NCBI GenBank assembly: GCA_009763385.1
Contig: CM019822.1
Span: forward strand, 26,654,842 to 26,718,841
Direction of reading: 5' to 3'
Length of the DNA: 64,000 nt
DNA from: Coix lacryma-jobi var. lacryma-jobi
Lineage: Eukaryota; Streptophyta; Magnoliopsida; Poales; Poaceae
Shown: positions 1-11,808 of the stretch, one piece after another
How positions within the stretch are numbered: the stretch's first letter is position 1
How the letters are laid out: each line of letters opens with the position of its first letter
Made by a program: the position numbers and the translations under genes
Notes under the pieces: model-generated
What the model was told of the DNA's origin: nothing
Seen by the model: the letters and a program-made list of their open reading frames with translations, nothing else
Databases searched by the model: none

Positions 1-233
1 GAAGAATCAGTGGGCTTTAACTCTTTTCGGTGTTCGTGCCACAAGTTTGACTGGATTTGTAGAAAATATGTGCAATATTTATATCTCTAAATAATTTTGT
101 TAAAAAACTAGATTCAAAGATCTTTCCAATGATATCAATTATGAGACTAATAGATGATACTTGTTATTTATAAAAATTGCCGGTAGTTATTTCTCGGGAA
201 GCGAAAACGTCATCTATTTAGGGACGGAGGGAG
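1..233. mobile_element. Stowaway MITE, right part
   Basis: The segment ends in GGGACGGAGGGAG followed by TA (234-235), the usual right terminus and TA target site of grass Stowaway (Tc1/mariner-type) MITEs. The left terminus lies outside the window. Confidence 0.75.
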
Positions 234-235
234 TA

Positions 236-849
236 CAAGGACTCCATCAGCAGGTACTGCCGTAATGGACAAGCGTAGATGGTGCGTCTATCCTTCGAAC
301 GTATAATTAGGAGGTCAGGTTTTTTCTATCGTGTAAAAAAGATTGGAAATAGGTTTACCAAATTGTTCGTTCAAGTAAAGTTTAGACGACTAAAATTTAG
401 TAAGTAATACTTGGATACATGAACTACTGTAAGGAAAAAACAACTAAGATTAGACCAGAGTTTTAAATAGCAGGCTATAGCGCCTATAATTTTTAGAGAG
501 ACTCAATGTTAAGCTATTTTATATTTACCGCTATGACAATTTTTACCACTATTTACTGCTATAGCGTCGCTATGACAATTTTCATTGCTATCTATAAATT
601 ATTATTTTCTACTTAATTTGGTATTTTGGACAATTAAATTTTTATGGACCATATTGTAATATCATATTGGTATTTAGTAATGTTATCTATACTTGTAGGG
701 CACTAGAAACATATTTGTGATGATTAAATTTCATATTTACCATGCTTTTGTCAATTACTGGTATTTTTCATGTTCTTTTAATAAAAATGCTATCTGTCAT
801 AGCGCCGCTATAGCTGTATAGCTGCTGAAAAAAGTTACTGCTATTTTCA
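236..849. other. AT-rich intergenic stretch with tatagcg-type repeats
   Basis: No coding region is visible. Between about 470 and 840 short variants of GCTATAGCG / CGCTATAGC recur on both strands (near 470, 560 and 800), so this is probably a decayed repeat. I could not define its ends. Confidence 0.4.
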
Positions 850-1922
850 GGCCCCCTTTGGTTGGGCTTTTCAAACTGCTTTTGCTTTTGCAAAAGTCAA
901 AAGCCAACCAAAGGGCCCAAAAGCTCTATGTGCTTTTGTCATAAAGCAGCTTTTGTTGTAGTACAATTCCAAAAGCACCTTACCCCCTGCTTTTGCTGGC
1001 TTTTGGATGGATAACTTGGAGAAAATTACCCACTGCCACTGGTTATGAGAAAAAATAACGGTTTCTATCTATTTTTTCCTCCATCTGTCCGAACACACGC
1101 ATCCGCGCCACGCATCTCCGACTCCGACTCCGGGCGCGAGAGAGACCCGTCGGCCGCTGCCCTCGCCACCGACGGAGCGGCTTCCGCCGTCTTGAAAAAG
1201 GGATGAGAGAGGAGAGGAGGCAAGAGGGAGAGAAGAAGATAAAGAGAAAAGAACGGGAACAAGCAAGATAGCGGCAGAGAGAAGAAAGCGGATAGTCAGA
1301 GGGGGGCGAGACTATGCGTGACGGGGTGACGACCGGGACCAGGGGGCTGCCTGCCCGTCATAAGATCGACGAGGGCCCCGCCACAGAGCAACGGCCTCGC
1401 CACGGCGCGTGACGAGCGGCAAATGCTAGAAGCTGACGAGACGCCGGACAGCGAGCGGGGGGGGGGGGGGGGGGGGCCGAGGCCAACAGGGCGCAGCGGG
1501 CGGGCGCGAGCGGCCTATCCACCGGCCGCTGCCTGCGCCGGCTGCGAGCAGCCCGCCACGGCCACACGGGGCGGGCGCAGCGGCGGCCCCGCCACGGCCT
1601 CGAACGCTGAGAGCGCGAAACATAAAGCAGGCCGCCCGGACCCTGCCTCAGCCTCCGTGGCGAGCGAGCATGTGAACCAGCCCCCTGGAAACCGATTATC
1701 CGGGCGCGAGCGGACCCGCCCCGGCCGCGCGAGGGGAAGAAGATAAAGTCTGTGCATGACATGCGGGCCCCGCTCGTAAGTGGGAGAAGCTTTTCCAAAA
1801 GCCAAACGTGTTCAACCAAATAGACTTTCAACTATCATGCAGCAGCTTTTCCAAAGCAGCTTTTACAAAAGTCACAGTTGACAGCAGCTTTTGCAAAAGC
1901 CACAGCTCAACCAAACGGTGCC
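850..1922. mobile_element. Non-autonomous TIR DNA transposon, about 1.07 kb
   Basis: The left end GGCCCCCTTTGGTTGGGC is mirrored by the right end, whose complement reads GGCACCGTTTGGTTGAGC. TCA is present immediately outside both ends (847-849 and 1923-1925), compatible with a 3 bp target duplication as in PIF/Harbinger-like elements. Internal CTTTTGCAAAAG-type repeats lie next to both termini. The interior (1090-1740) is GC-rich with no convincing protein. Superfamily assignment is tentative. Confidence 0.55.
1457..1476 (+). repeat. Poly-G tract (20 G)
   Basis: An uninterrupted run of 20 G lies inside the GC-rich interior of the 850-1922 element. Its length may be uncertain because homopolymers are error-prone in sequencing. 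Confidence 0.9.
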
Positions 1923-2881
1923 TCAATAGGCTGCTATTTAAAACTTTCAGATAGTTTAGATCATTATTCACAGAACCATTTTTTAGGAATTGCACAATAT
2001 AACTCAAACAATGCTCACAACGCACGCACACTCACCTTTACGCATGTAAATCTTATTCCTATAAACATTTTTAAAGACTTGATCGACAAATCCTTGAGAT
2101 TCTCAAAGCACCACAAACGTCTCACTGCAGACAAGAATGTCGCTTACCACTAAAAGCATAACGTCGTTAAATTGTGAAATATTTGCTTCAACGGGGAGTC
2201 TGAATATAAGATCTAAGGTGCTACTAAGACACTTATAACCACAAGGCTACATGCCCTTTTGCTATTTGGAGTACCATTTGGATATAAATGCTCTCTATAT
2301 CTTTTCACTCCGACAACTTTTATAAATCTTATGTTTACTCTAAAAAGTAATAGCCAATTACGCTCTTTATTTTTGGAGATCTAATTAAAAAACTCATTGA
2401 AGCTTATTATAATACCAAAATCTCTATTTCTATCAATAATAAAAGATATAAAAAGAGTTTTAGAGTTACTTTCAAAAGGCCCTATTTGACAGTCTTGTAT
2501 TTTTATTCATTGGTAATTAGCTTCCAAATGTACTTGTGCACAAGAATATAGTTGTATTTTTTTTTTCTCCGTGAAGTATTTGTTTGGGTAGAAGCCACCG
2601 ATCGACGGATGCTAGGTGCTAGACCACTGGTGCAGGAGATAGGGAAACCTCCATGACCCGAACTTGTTCGTAAGCCGGCCAGATGGTCCTCTGTCACCAC
2701 GAGGATTGCACCCTGGCCCATCAACGTCGGCCTCGCGAGGTGATGCATGTGTCGAAAAGTACTCTGCTTGCGCCCGTGCAGGTTTAGGCCATCGCCAGCG
2801 CTGGCCACCCAGCGAGGGCGCCCAGTCCGTGATGTCTCCAGCGCTAGGAGGATGAGACCTCGCTGCCAGTAACGTGCTCTG

Positions 2882-2883
2882 TG

Positions 2884-2923
<40 letters not shown>

Positions 2924-2936
2924 TGCCGCCGCCGCA
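2882..2936. repeat. (CCG)n microsatellite
   Basis: About 18 tandem CCG units with one CTG interruption. Confidence 0.95.
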
Positions 2937-4008
2937 GACCTTCTTTTGATGATGCGGAGACAAAGCAAGCGGGGGAGGGAGGAGGACGAAGCGAGCGGAG
3001 GGAGGAGACCACGATAGTTATCAATTTTTTTCCAGACCTGATGACACGATTGTTTTATCCGACGGTTTTGTCTCAAACCGGATGTAATATAATTAGACTT
3101 ACCGATGATCCGATTTTTAAATTCAGTTGAAATGATATTAGGGGCTGTAATTTACAAAAGGTTTTAGACTAAATACATATCTTTCAAACAAGGTCTTAGT
3201 GTAACGATCAAACAGCCGTAATACAGGATCGTGTCAATCGGTGGGAATGGATGGACAGGTAGCACGTGATTGAGTTCCTCTCCCGGGAAACGTGGATCTC
3301 CAGGGCGTGCGCACGCATCTGCTTTGCCCGCCCAGGAGGTGGCTGATACAAGAAACGAGACTTGGCACACTGAATTTTCAATATCATCCAAGTACTTGGG
3401 CACGCACAATGAGATCCTCATTTAAACTGGTGCGCACAACCAAGCGTCTGCTCCACACCAGTGTTGTTTCAAAAGTCCAAAACATATAGAGTTCAATATT
3501 CTGCCTTGTTGCATATCAATTTATTTACTTATTACGTATTAATTAATAAATAAAAAATAATGAGTTTAATATACATGTCTTATCAGCGTATCGGGGATTT
3601 CTAGAGAATTTCTTGTGGCATCTTAGAAACAAGGTTAAACTTCTAATTTCTTATTATTGTCGTCTTATTTAAGATAATATAATTTCTAAGTTAAGGATAT
3701 GCTTGATATAGTTTCACTTCGTAATTTTTAGCTCCAACTTCTTTATCCTCTAGACTAATTTTTGGTGGAGTAATTAAGGTGGGAAGCATGTGGAATTGAT
3801 TTTTGTAGGGAGTAAAGTAGGAGATCTTTTTTAGCTCATAGTGTAAATTAAATAAATAGAGAAGTACTCCCACCATATAGGAAATAAAAGTCGTATTGAA
3901 CAAAGTTTAGATCAAACATTGGGAATATAAATTTATAAATAACTTTTAAATTGTTGAGTTTAGAGATGTAAAAATTGTATAAATAAATTTGTTTTCAAAA
4001 GTATTTTC

Positions 4009-4048
<40 letters not shown>
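4009..4048. repeat. (AT)n(AC)n compound microsatellite
   Basis: A run of AT dinucleotides passes directly into AC dinucleotides. Confidence 0.95.
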
Positions 4049-4527
4049 TACTTTACAACAAATATTTTCAAAAAAACGAGTAATCAAAGTTATGCTTAGA
4101 AGACTGTGTCACTGTTTTAAACGATTTATATTTTCTATATGGAGGGAGTAATTCTTGTTACATTCCCACTAGAAATTAAGTGTATTTTATTCATTTAACC
4201 GTTTTGGAGCAATTCACACAGAGTCTAGATCTATGATCCCTCCTATAACTCCTAATAGTACACTCTTGGTTAATTAACAAAATGTCCATACGCAATAGGA
4301 CATATACTTTGTTGTACAATACGTGTGCCAATAATAATGCGGTAGCTATTTTGTTGCATTTAATTAGGCTTGGCCCACCTTAAATCAAATAAATTTAAGA
4401 CCTATATAAACGCTAGTGCAATAAATAATTAAGAGATTAAATTCATGAGCAACATCTAAACTTATCAAGGGGTCCACTTAAGTCCGTGAACATTGAAAAC
4501 ACATTTATCTAAACTTGTTAAGTGATA

Positions 4528-4788
4528 CTCCATCCGTTCCAAATTATAAGTCATTCCAATAATTCTGGAGGGTCAAAATTTTCTAAATTTGACCAAATTT
4601 ATATAATAAGATAATAATATTTACGATACCAACTAAGTATCATTGGATTCTTTATTAGTTATATTTTTATAGTATACCTATATGATGTCATAATTCTTTA
4701 TATTTCACTATATAATTTTTGGTCAAACTTGAAAAATATTTGACTCTCCAAGAATCTTGGAGTAACTTATAATTTAGGACGGAGGGAG
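4528..4788. mobile_element. Stowaway MITE, complete
   Basis: 261 bp, flanked by TA on both sides (4526-4527 and 4789-4790). The termini CTCCATCCGTTCCAAATTAT and ATAATTTAGGACGGAGGGAG are inverted repeats of the Stowaway type. There is no coding capacity. Confidence 0.88.
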
Positions 4789-4790
4789 TA

Positions 4791-5585
4791 CATTGCAGCC
4801 AACACGATCCGGAGATATACATTTTTTTTAGTATAAAGTTTTTTATGTAGTTTTAGATCTATATTTTTTGTAATTTATTGGAATAATTTATAACTGTTAG
4901 TTTCTATGGTCTAATTGTGATCAAATTTTCATAGTAGGTTAATTATTATACTATACTTGAAGTGTAGTAAAAAATTTATACTCATTATAACTTGGTTATA
5001 GATTTATGTTTATTAAATCTAAATAAATCTATAACTACATTATACATAATCTAATGAGTATGAACTTTTTAGTACAGATAAAGCATACAATAATTAGCTT
5101 ACCATAAAAATTTCAAAGCAAATGAGACTATAGAACTATAACTACGAATTATTCTAGTTAATTATAAAAAATCATAAATGAAAACTACAGAAAAACTTTA
5201 TGCTAAAACATACCATATATTATACATCCACAGAAAAATTAGACCTATGTGGAGGCTAACAAAATTAGATTAGCTATTTTATATTTTTCTATGATTTACT
5301 ATGATTTTTCAAAAAACACCTTTAAAACCGTTTATAACAAGGCGGGAGGTAAAACCGCTTATAACTACACAGGAAGGTAAAATAAACGGTTTAAAAGATC
5401 CCGGTTTTAAAGTTCAGATTTCCGCAAAACATCCCGGTTTTGGAGTTCAGATTTCCGCAGAGGTTGAGGGAGGTAATGTGGACATTTTCCGTCCAGAACC
5501 AAAAACAAGCAAAGCAGAAGACCGGCAGAGTCTCGGCCCACGGGAGCAAGTGTAGTAAGCGCAAAATAAGGTTCCGTTTGGTACA
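4791..5585. other. AT-rich intergenic region
   Basis: No gene visible. 5330-5470 contains short repeats around CCGGTTTTAAAGTTCAG / CCGGTTTTGGAGTTCAG followed by ATTTCCGCA, spaced about 43 bp. 5565-5585 (AGGTTCCGTTTGGTA) resembles the complement of 7105-7125 and may be an end of a larger decayed element enclosing the next one. Confidence 0.4.
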
Positions 5586-6905
5586 AGAGCATCTTCAACA
5601 AGTTTGTAAAATTTACTTGCTAAATCTTGGATTATAGCAAGTTGCTATTTTGTTTGCCAAGTAAAAAACAGAGATGTCTCCACCAAATTGCTATTCTCAC
5701 TTGGTAAAAATAGAGGATGACAGATGGAACCCGTCTGTCATTGTCTATTTCTTCATCCCGCCTGTCATGGAGCGGCCGAACGCGTGCCTGCCCCTGCCGC
5801 CTCGTCCCCGGCTGCGGTCGCGGCCACGGCCACCGCGCGCCTGCACGCGTCCGCGCCGCCGGTCTCGGCGTCGGCCGCGGCCGCGGCGCTGTGCCCGCCG
5901 CACCTCCTCGCGGTGGCTTCCCCGGCAGCCTCTTCGTCGGCCCCGGCGCGCCGTGGGCGCAGCAGCCCCAGCCGGCCGGCCCCTTTCTCCTCGCTCTGAT
6001 CCCCTTTCCTGAAGCACAGCGCGCGTATGCACAGCCTTACAGACAGGGCACAAAGCATCCATCCACACGATGACACGACGAAACGAAGCGCTAGCACTGA
6101 CCTTTTGGAAGAATCTGCGGTTGGTGGTGGACGCGCCACCATCTCCCTCGCCATCCGCCGCCGCCGCCGTCGACGGAGCAGCGCCGGCAGGGACCGCCGT
6201 GGGGCGGTGCCTGGCGACAAGGAGCGACGCGAGGGGCGGCCTGAGCCGTCCTCCGACGCCGCGGAATATGGAGACGGAGTGCGCGAGGATGGAGAGCGTC
6301 CAGTGCGCGCGTGGCCTGGCCGCGGGCGCTGCTGCGGCGGCGACGGGCACGCGGCGGAGGAGCGGCGGAAAAGAGATAAGCCTCTCCATGGCGCTGCGCT
6401 CGCGGTTTGGCTCGCTCTGAAACGGCGCCGTCCTCCCGGCCCGGAACGCCTGCTGCTCGCCGTCGGAGCCTGCCTCCTCGGCGCCGTCGTGGCCGGGTCG
6501 CGTTCGGGTACGTCCTGGAGCTGGCCTGCGCCGCCGCCATCGTCGCCCTGGCCGTGCTCGCGGTCGCGCTGCTGGACTACTCCCTGCTGCTCCTCTTCCT
6601 CGACGCGCTGCTGGCGCTCCTCGCCTCGCTCTTCCTCATCTACCTCACCGTGGTCTGCTCCGTCGCCGTGGCCGTGTCGGCGGCGGAGCCCAGTCGGCGC
6701 GGCGCGGGCACGGTGGGCCGCGCTTGGCGGCTGATGCGGGGCCGGGGCGCGCAGGCGATAGGAAGCTGATTCCGCGCGGCAATATACGCGCGCGAGGACC
6801 GTAAATAGCAACTTGGTTTGATAGTTGTTGGAGAGAGTTTTTTTTGTGTTTTTGCCAAATTTATAAGAATAGCAAGTGAATTTAAAGAGTTGTTGGAGAT
6901 GCTCT
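5586..6905. mobile_element. TIR DNA transposon carrying a captured gene fragment (Pack-type)
   Basis: The left terminus AGAGCATCTTCAACAA and the complement of the right terminus AGAGCATCTCCAACAA form an inverted repeat that continues for about 37 bp to ACTTGCTA on both sides. The outer 150 bp are AT-rich, whereas 5760-6790 is very GC-rich and resembles grass coding DNA. This contrast is typical of non-autonomous elements that have acquired host exons. I could not find a convincing target duplication, so the superfamily (MULE or hAT) is open. Confidence 0.7.
6407..6769 (+). pseudogene. Captured fragment of a plant multi-pass membrane protein
   Basis: An open frame without a good ATG encodes about 100 residues with two long hydrophobic segments (around FGYVLELACAAAIVALAVLA and LLLLFLDALLALLASLFLIY). 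A C-terminal stretch follows, with VAVSAAEPSRRGAGTVGRAW then RLMRGRGAQ. The pattern of a TM helix, then a V-S-x-x-E segment, then a basic R-x-x-RLxRGR motif resembles a family of uncharacterised plant transmembrane proteins in which 'SVxEExxGxxALxRAxxLxxGR' follows a membrane helix. It lies wholly inside the TIR element and has no start or visible promoter, so I read it as a captured, probably non-functional piece. The family call is from memory and moderate. Confidence 0.45.
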
Positions 6906-7442
6906 AAGTCAGCTTTATTTTAGAAAATAGCTTCATGAGCAAGTAAAGACAAACTCAGCTTTATTTTAGAAAAATAGAGGTGTAAACTGTAAAAAACTAC
7001 TTATGGTTTTGTAAGAGGGAGAATAAAACTTTATAGATAAAGTTGTTCTAGAAAAAAAGTATTTGGCAAAAAAAACAGCTCACAACATAAGCTGTTGTGA
7101 GCTCTAACAAACAAGCCCTAAACCTCAATCAGATCACAAGCTAGCAGGCAAACCCTTTGTAAAGGGCACATGCCATCAAATCAGAAAATCCATGGAGCAG
7201 TAAGTGGCTTGCGCATCATTTCAAAGTCGAAAAAGCAAAGACGTTGCCTATACTCAAGACTCAGTGCCACAAACATGAATAATCCAATGACAACTGCACT
7301 TACAATCCAATTGGGAAAAAGATTAGCCCCAACATGTTCATTCTTCTGTCGTTGCTGCTTGTTAATAAAGGATATATATGACCAGGGGACACGTGAACTA
7401 ACAAAGCCAAGCACAAGGTTGGTACAGTCGCATCATGCTTGA
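6906..7442. other. Repeat remnant and 3' flank of the HOP gene
   Basis: 6905-7000 contains CAGCTTTATTTTAGAAAATAG twice about 50 bp apart, and 7070-7105 has a CTCACAAC...GTTGTGAG inverted pair, all features of a decayed TIR element. From about 7150 the sequence is the likely 3' UTR and downstream flank of the minus-strand HOP gene. No separate gene is seen. Confidence 0.45.
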
Positions 7443-10400
7443 TCATCTCATTTGGACTATCCCAGCACTTACAAGCTTCTGAATCTTCTGCATAACTCCA
7501 GGGTTCTTCAGGTGCTCCTGGGCTGCCCTTGGGTTCTCCTGGAAATCAATTAGCACCTGCAGAACATGACATCATTAGCAGGCCGGTATAGTATGTTTTG
7601 ACAATTGACACAAGATACCACTCCAGTTCAGCGACTAAATGGTACCTGTCGCATGATAGGGTCGGTAAGAATGTTCTGGATCTCTGGGTCTTGCATTGCT
7701 TTGTTCTGCACAAACACCATGAAGAACAGTTAGCTGAATCTGAAACTTTTGAAGCTGCGAATACCAAAAGAACACAGAAGCATTCCAGTATGGTTACCTG
7801 TCTTTCTTGCAATTCGTCCTGACTTATTTCACCTCTGTTGGCCTTGTTGATCTGTTCGATACACCTGCATATGTTACCAAAAAAGGTTAACATGCTGTTT
7901 ATGCAGCATACACTGAACAATCAGATTTGTTGGTACCGCATAAGCTTTAATACCTCCTAACACCATCAAGCAGTTCCTGGTTATTTGGGTCATGCTTCAA
8001 GCCAGCCTGGTAGGTTTCCATGGCCTTGTCATATTCTTTCATGAAGAACTGAATTGCACCTTTCCTTGTATACCCTTTGGTGAAGGTGGGGTCTAGTTCA
8101 AGACACTTCTCTGCATCTTTAAGACCTTCAGGCATGGCTCCTAACTTGGTGTAGCAGGCAGCCCTATTGCTGTAAACCTGTAGATAAATAATATCAGAAG
8201 GTCAATTACAAGCTGCAAGAAACACATGTAAGCTTATATACACAGAAACCGCTACAAAGTGCAACAACATTAAGAATGATGTCAATTAAGAAACATATTA
8301 TGGATTAAATCATTAAATTATTACATAGATCAGGTATTACTTTCTTAACTCAGAATCAATCAAATATAAAAAAAGCACAAGCACACAAGACATCAATAGC
8401 AAGCTCCAACAAGTTAGAGCTACCTCAATAAAAGCTAGCTTATAAAAGATTAACTTCCAATGATCTAGCTTTTACATATTGCTCAAAGCTAATATATGGT
8501 TCTCAAAGCAAAGAAATACGATTGGATGAGATGTAAGTGATGACCAACTAAAGATCAAGAGGCATGCAAAAGAGACTAGTTCATCCCTACCTCTCCTCCA
8601 CATAGAGAAATATGACGATATAAATTCTACGAGCTTCCTGAGCTGAGTTGGCATTGTTGGGGTATGCACACCAACATTTATTCAAAGTAACCTAGGATAA
8701 ACAGAAAGGGAAGTACCTCAATTTGACACCACCAGTGTTTTTGGATATTAAGTTTGAAAGGTGAAGGGCCCATTCCCTTGTTTTGCACCTATGGCATATG
8801 GGTATGGGTTGGGGAAATAGAGGGGAAATGACAAAAGCATCCTTTCTGATGTGGAAGATATCCTTTTCCACAGTATTTTGGCATTTACTCATTTAACAAA
8901 TCATAATCCAATGCCACACCCTCATAGCCCAGCCCACATGGTGGGATATAGAAACAATGAGATATGAGCTCATGTCGCTATCCCAAACCTATATATTTTC
9001 CCATAACCATAATCCAAACACTGGAATAAATGTAACCTATCCATCATTTCCCTTTCCCACACATCATAACCCAGCTGCCAAAAGATAGATAGAAGGAACC
9101 AATTGCAGTTTCCAAGATGAAGACCAAATGCTGAGTTAAGTAGATTCATATAAGAGCAAGAATCCTTTTCAAGTCGACCAAGAAATGTCTCTTATCTTCT
9201 AGTGACCATTCTTATCTCAATCAGCAGTGTTCTCCCTTCTACCCTATATCCCTTCTCTAACTGACTACCTCTACAAACCAAGGCACTAGGCGAACCACTC
9301 AGCATCAGCATAAATCCTGCCCCTTTAGTGAACCACAACCCCAGGAAAACACAGCCATGACAAGCCATAGAAGGTTGTGGATAAACAGAAAATGATTTAG
9401 TCTTAATTTCCCCTTATTTTGCTAAAAGGATATATATTCTGGACTTGTATTACACAAACTAGTTACACAAACAATCAAGTCATGTAACTGAGCATCAATG
9501 ACCAAGTTCCCCAAATATTTTATACTACTCCGTCCCATCAATCAAGTCATGTAACTGAGCATCAATGACCAAGTTCCCCAAATATTTTATACTACTTCGT
9601 CCAATAAAAAGAGTCGCTATAGGATGCGTGCTGGTCAAACTTTCTCAACTTTGACTGAGTTTATACAAAATGTGCGCAATATTTTTATCTCCAAATAATT
9701 TTATTATAAAAGTATATTCAAAGATCTATCCAATGATACTAATTATGTAACATAAATATTAATACTTATTATATATATTTGGTCAAAGTTGAAATCTATT
9801 GACTTTTTGGGAAGCGAGAATGACTCTTTTTTAGGGACGGAGGGAATATGTTATACTCCAACAAAGGCAGACTGTATGAAACAGAGGTAGAAGAATTACC
9901 CTAGGATCCTTCGGGTTTCTCCTGAGAGCCTCTGTGTAGTGTTTTATTGCTTCTGGGAATTTTTGCTCCTTGAAGAACTCGTTACCTAATCATAAGACAA
10001 ATTATAAAACTATATAGCAGAGAACAATGATCACCAACACGTACTAGAGATGACATTATAAAGCTTATACATACCTTTCTCTCTCTCCTCGTCTGCTAAT
10101 TTTGGATCATAGTACTCTTGTTGCTCCAACTCTTTCTTCGCTCTCTCAGCCTCATTTAACTTTTTAAGAGTGTCTGGGTTTCGATGCTCAGTTAGAGCCT
10201 TTTGGAAGGTCTCGATGGCGATATCAAAATCGTTAGAGGTCTTAGCAAGTTTGACCAGAGCTGTTCCTTTTCTTGTCAGTGCCCTAGAGATCATTTTGAA
10301 ATCAGCCCGAAGTTCTCTTCCCCTCTCCACAGCCTTATCACAGTCCTTGATGCATTCATCGTACTGCAGATAAAAGGTAATATTAATACATCACAACAAC

Positions 10401-11609
10401 TTTGGCTACCAAAAGTAAGAAGGCTATATGCTATCTTACTCCTAGATTAAGCACTATGCAAGAATACAACTGCTTCTCAACTAAGCACTTTTCACAATTT
10501 CACTACTAGCATGCGTGTGTGACAAACAAGTAATACAGATCCTCCATAATGGCCGCTAAATAGTATCAAGTCACACATCTAATTGATGTAAATCTCAATT
10601 TAGTCTAGACTGATTTGTGCATTGCATAAACCAAATCAAATGAACATCAACAATCAAACAATGTGGGAGCTCACTGGATGAAACCAGCGATCAAATAGAA
10701 TAGCCTCACCTTTCCCATCTCAATGTAGACGGCTGCTCGGTTAGTCAGATAGGAAATATCCTCGTCGTCAAGTTCCAAGGCTTTGGTGTAATGCTGGATT
10801 GCCGTCTCGAAGTCCTTCTTCTTGTAAGCTGCGTTACCTAACTCCTTCTCTTTCTGAGCAGCAGCTTTCCTGTCCTTGCGCCCCTTTTCCTCATCAGTCA
10901 AATCCATCGGCTCTGGCTCTGGCTCCGGCTCCACCTCCCTCACCTTCGTCTTAGGAGGCGGCGTCTGCTGCTGCTGCTGCGGCGGCGGCGGAGTAGACTG
11001 CGACGACTCGGAGGCCTCGGGTCTCTGGATCTTGACGTTAAGCATGAGGCTGAACACCTGCATCATGCGGGGATCGGAGAGGTACGTACTGATGCTGCTG
11101 GGGTTCCTCTGCACTTCGCGCAGCATCTGCACAAAATCAGGCTCGTTAAGGTAGGCGCGCGTACTGGGGTCGGACGCGATCTTGCTCCACAGCTCGGGTC
11201 CCTGGAACATCTGGCCCATGGCGTCGGGCCCCGACGGCCCGCGGCGCGGCGGGGCGGTGGCCGCCTTCTTGGCGTCCTCGAGCCCCGCCTTGAGGCCCCC
11301 GTTGCTGGGGTCGAGCGCGAGGCCCTTCTCGTATGCGGCGACGGCGCTGGCGGCGTCGCCGAGGCCGAGGTGCGCCGCGCCGAGGCGGGAGTAGCCCTTG
11401 GCCCAGTCGGGCTTGAGCTCAACGGTCTTCTGCGCGTCGGCGAGCGCGTCGGAGTAGCGGTGGAGCGAGGCGAGCGCCGCCGACCGGTTGGAGTAGAGGA
11501 CGTGGTTGCCCGGGGCGAGAGCGATGGCGTCCGTGAAGTGCCGCGCCGCCTCCTCGAAGCGGCCGGCCGAGAACGCCGCATTACCCTTCGCCTTTGCCTC
11601 GTCGGCCAT
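7443..11609 (-). CDS. HOP: Hsp70-Hsp90 organizing protein (HOP/STI1), seven exons
   Basis: Co-chaperone that bridges Hsp70 and Hsp90 in cytosol and nucleus. Exons read on the minus strand: 11609-10710, 10363-10075, 9985-9900, 8177-7954, 7864-7798, 7705-7646, 7556-7443. All junctions are GT-AG, the phases join without a break, and the protein is 579 residues, the usual plant HOP length. Visible domains: TPR1 (about 2-105, starting ADEAKAKGNAAFSAGRFEEA), DP1/STI1 (about 130-200, with DPRMMQVFSLMLN), a Pro/Gln and Glu-Pro linker, a basic patch RKDRKAAAQKEK (possible NLS), TPR2A (from about 245), TPR2B (about 385-500), and DP2 near the C-terminus (DPIMRQVLIDFQENPRAAQE). The ATG at 11609 starts the first TPR directly. 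A gene in the opposite orientation begins 714 bp upstream, and heat shock elements lie at the promoter. Intron 3 (8178-9899) holds a MITE. The sequence appears intact. Confidence 0.95.
9473..9606. repeat. 67 bp tandem duplication at a MITE border
   Basis: The segment beginning AATCAAGTCATGTAACTGAG is repeated after exactly 67 bp (9473-9539 and 9540-9606), with changes only near the end of the second copy. Both copies end in a Stowaway-like terminus (ACTCCGTCCC and ACTTCGTCCA). It lies in intron 3 of the HOP gene. Confidence 0.85.
9592..9846. mobile_element. Stowaway MITE in HOP intron 3
   Basis: The termini CTACTTCGTCC and GGGACGGAGGGAA are flanked by TA (9590-9591 and 9847-9848). The left terminus exists in a second, partial copy at about 9525-9537 because of the 67 bp duplication. 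Confidence 0.8.
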
Positions 11610-11640
11610 GGCGGGGGGGCTCGGATCGGATCGAGCTCTC

Positions 11641-11653
11641 GAAGGTTCTAGAA
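11641..11653 (-). promoter_or_regulatory. Heat shock element, proximal
   Basis: GAAGGTTCTAGAA matches three alternating nGAAn units of the heat shock factor consensus without mismatch. It lies downstream of the TATA box, within the probable 5' UTR of the HOP gene. Confidence 0.7.
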
Positions 11654-11742
11654 GGCTTGGCGGCTGGGAGGGCCGAAAGAGGGGGGCGAGCAGACAAGTC
11701 TAGGGGTTTGATGGGGATTATTATGCTGAAAAACCTGTTGAT

Positions 11743-11751
11743 ATTTTTATA
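11743..11751 (-). promoter_or_regulatory. TATA box of the HOP gene
   Basis: On the minus strand this reads TATAAAAAT, about 135 bp upstream of the HOP start codon and 45 bp downstream of the distal heat shock element. Confidence 0.6.
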
Positions 11752-11795
11752 AAACCGAGAGGAGCCCGGCTGCGCTGGATCCCAGTTCTCAAGAG

Positions 11796-11808
11796 TTCTC
11801 GAAGGTTC
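11796..11808 (-). promoter_or_regulatory. Heat shock element, distal
   Basis: TTCTCGAAGGTTC contains three contiguous alternating TTC/GAA units, the classic heat shock element. A further TTC at 11786-11788 extends it imperfectly. The position just upstream of the TATA box fits the heat-inducible expression known for plant HOP genes. Confidence 0.75.

Larger units (their letters stand above)
1926..4527. other. Intergenic region
   Basis: Mostly AT-rich, with a GC-richer island at about 2570-3030 that contains a CCG microsatellite. The open frames across that island are low-complexity Arg, Ala or Pro runs caused by the triplet repeat and show no protein family. A second small GC-richer patch (3230-3440) also has no recognisable gene. 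Confidence 0.5.

Noticed and set aside
2503..3076. Poly-Arg / poly-Ala proteins over the CCG repeat
   Set aside because: All frames are open only because of the triplet repeat; no conserved sequence on either side.
5745..6811. Long minus-strand frames (214 and 348 codons) in the Pack-type element
   Set aside because: They are Arg/Ala/Gly-rich shadows of a GC-rich insert; the plus-strand hydrophobic frame is the only one with family-like features.
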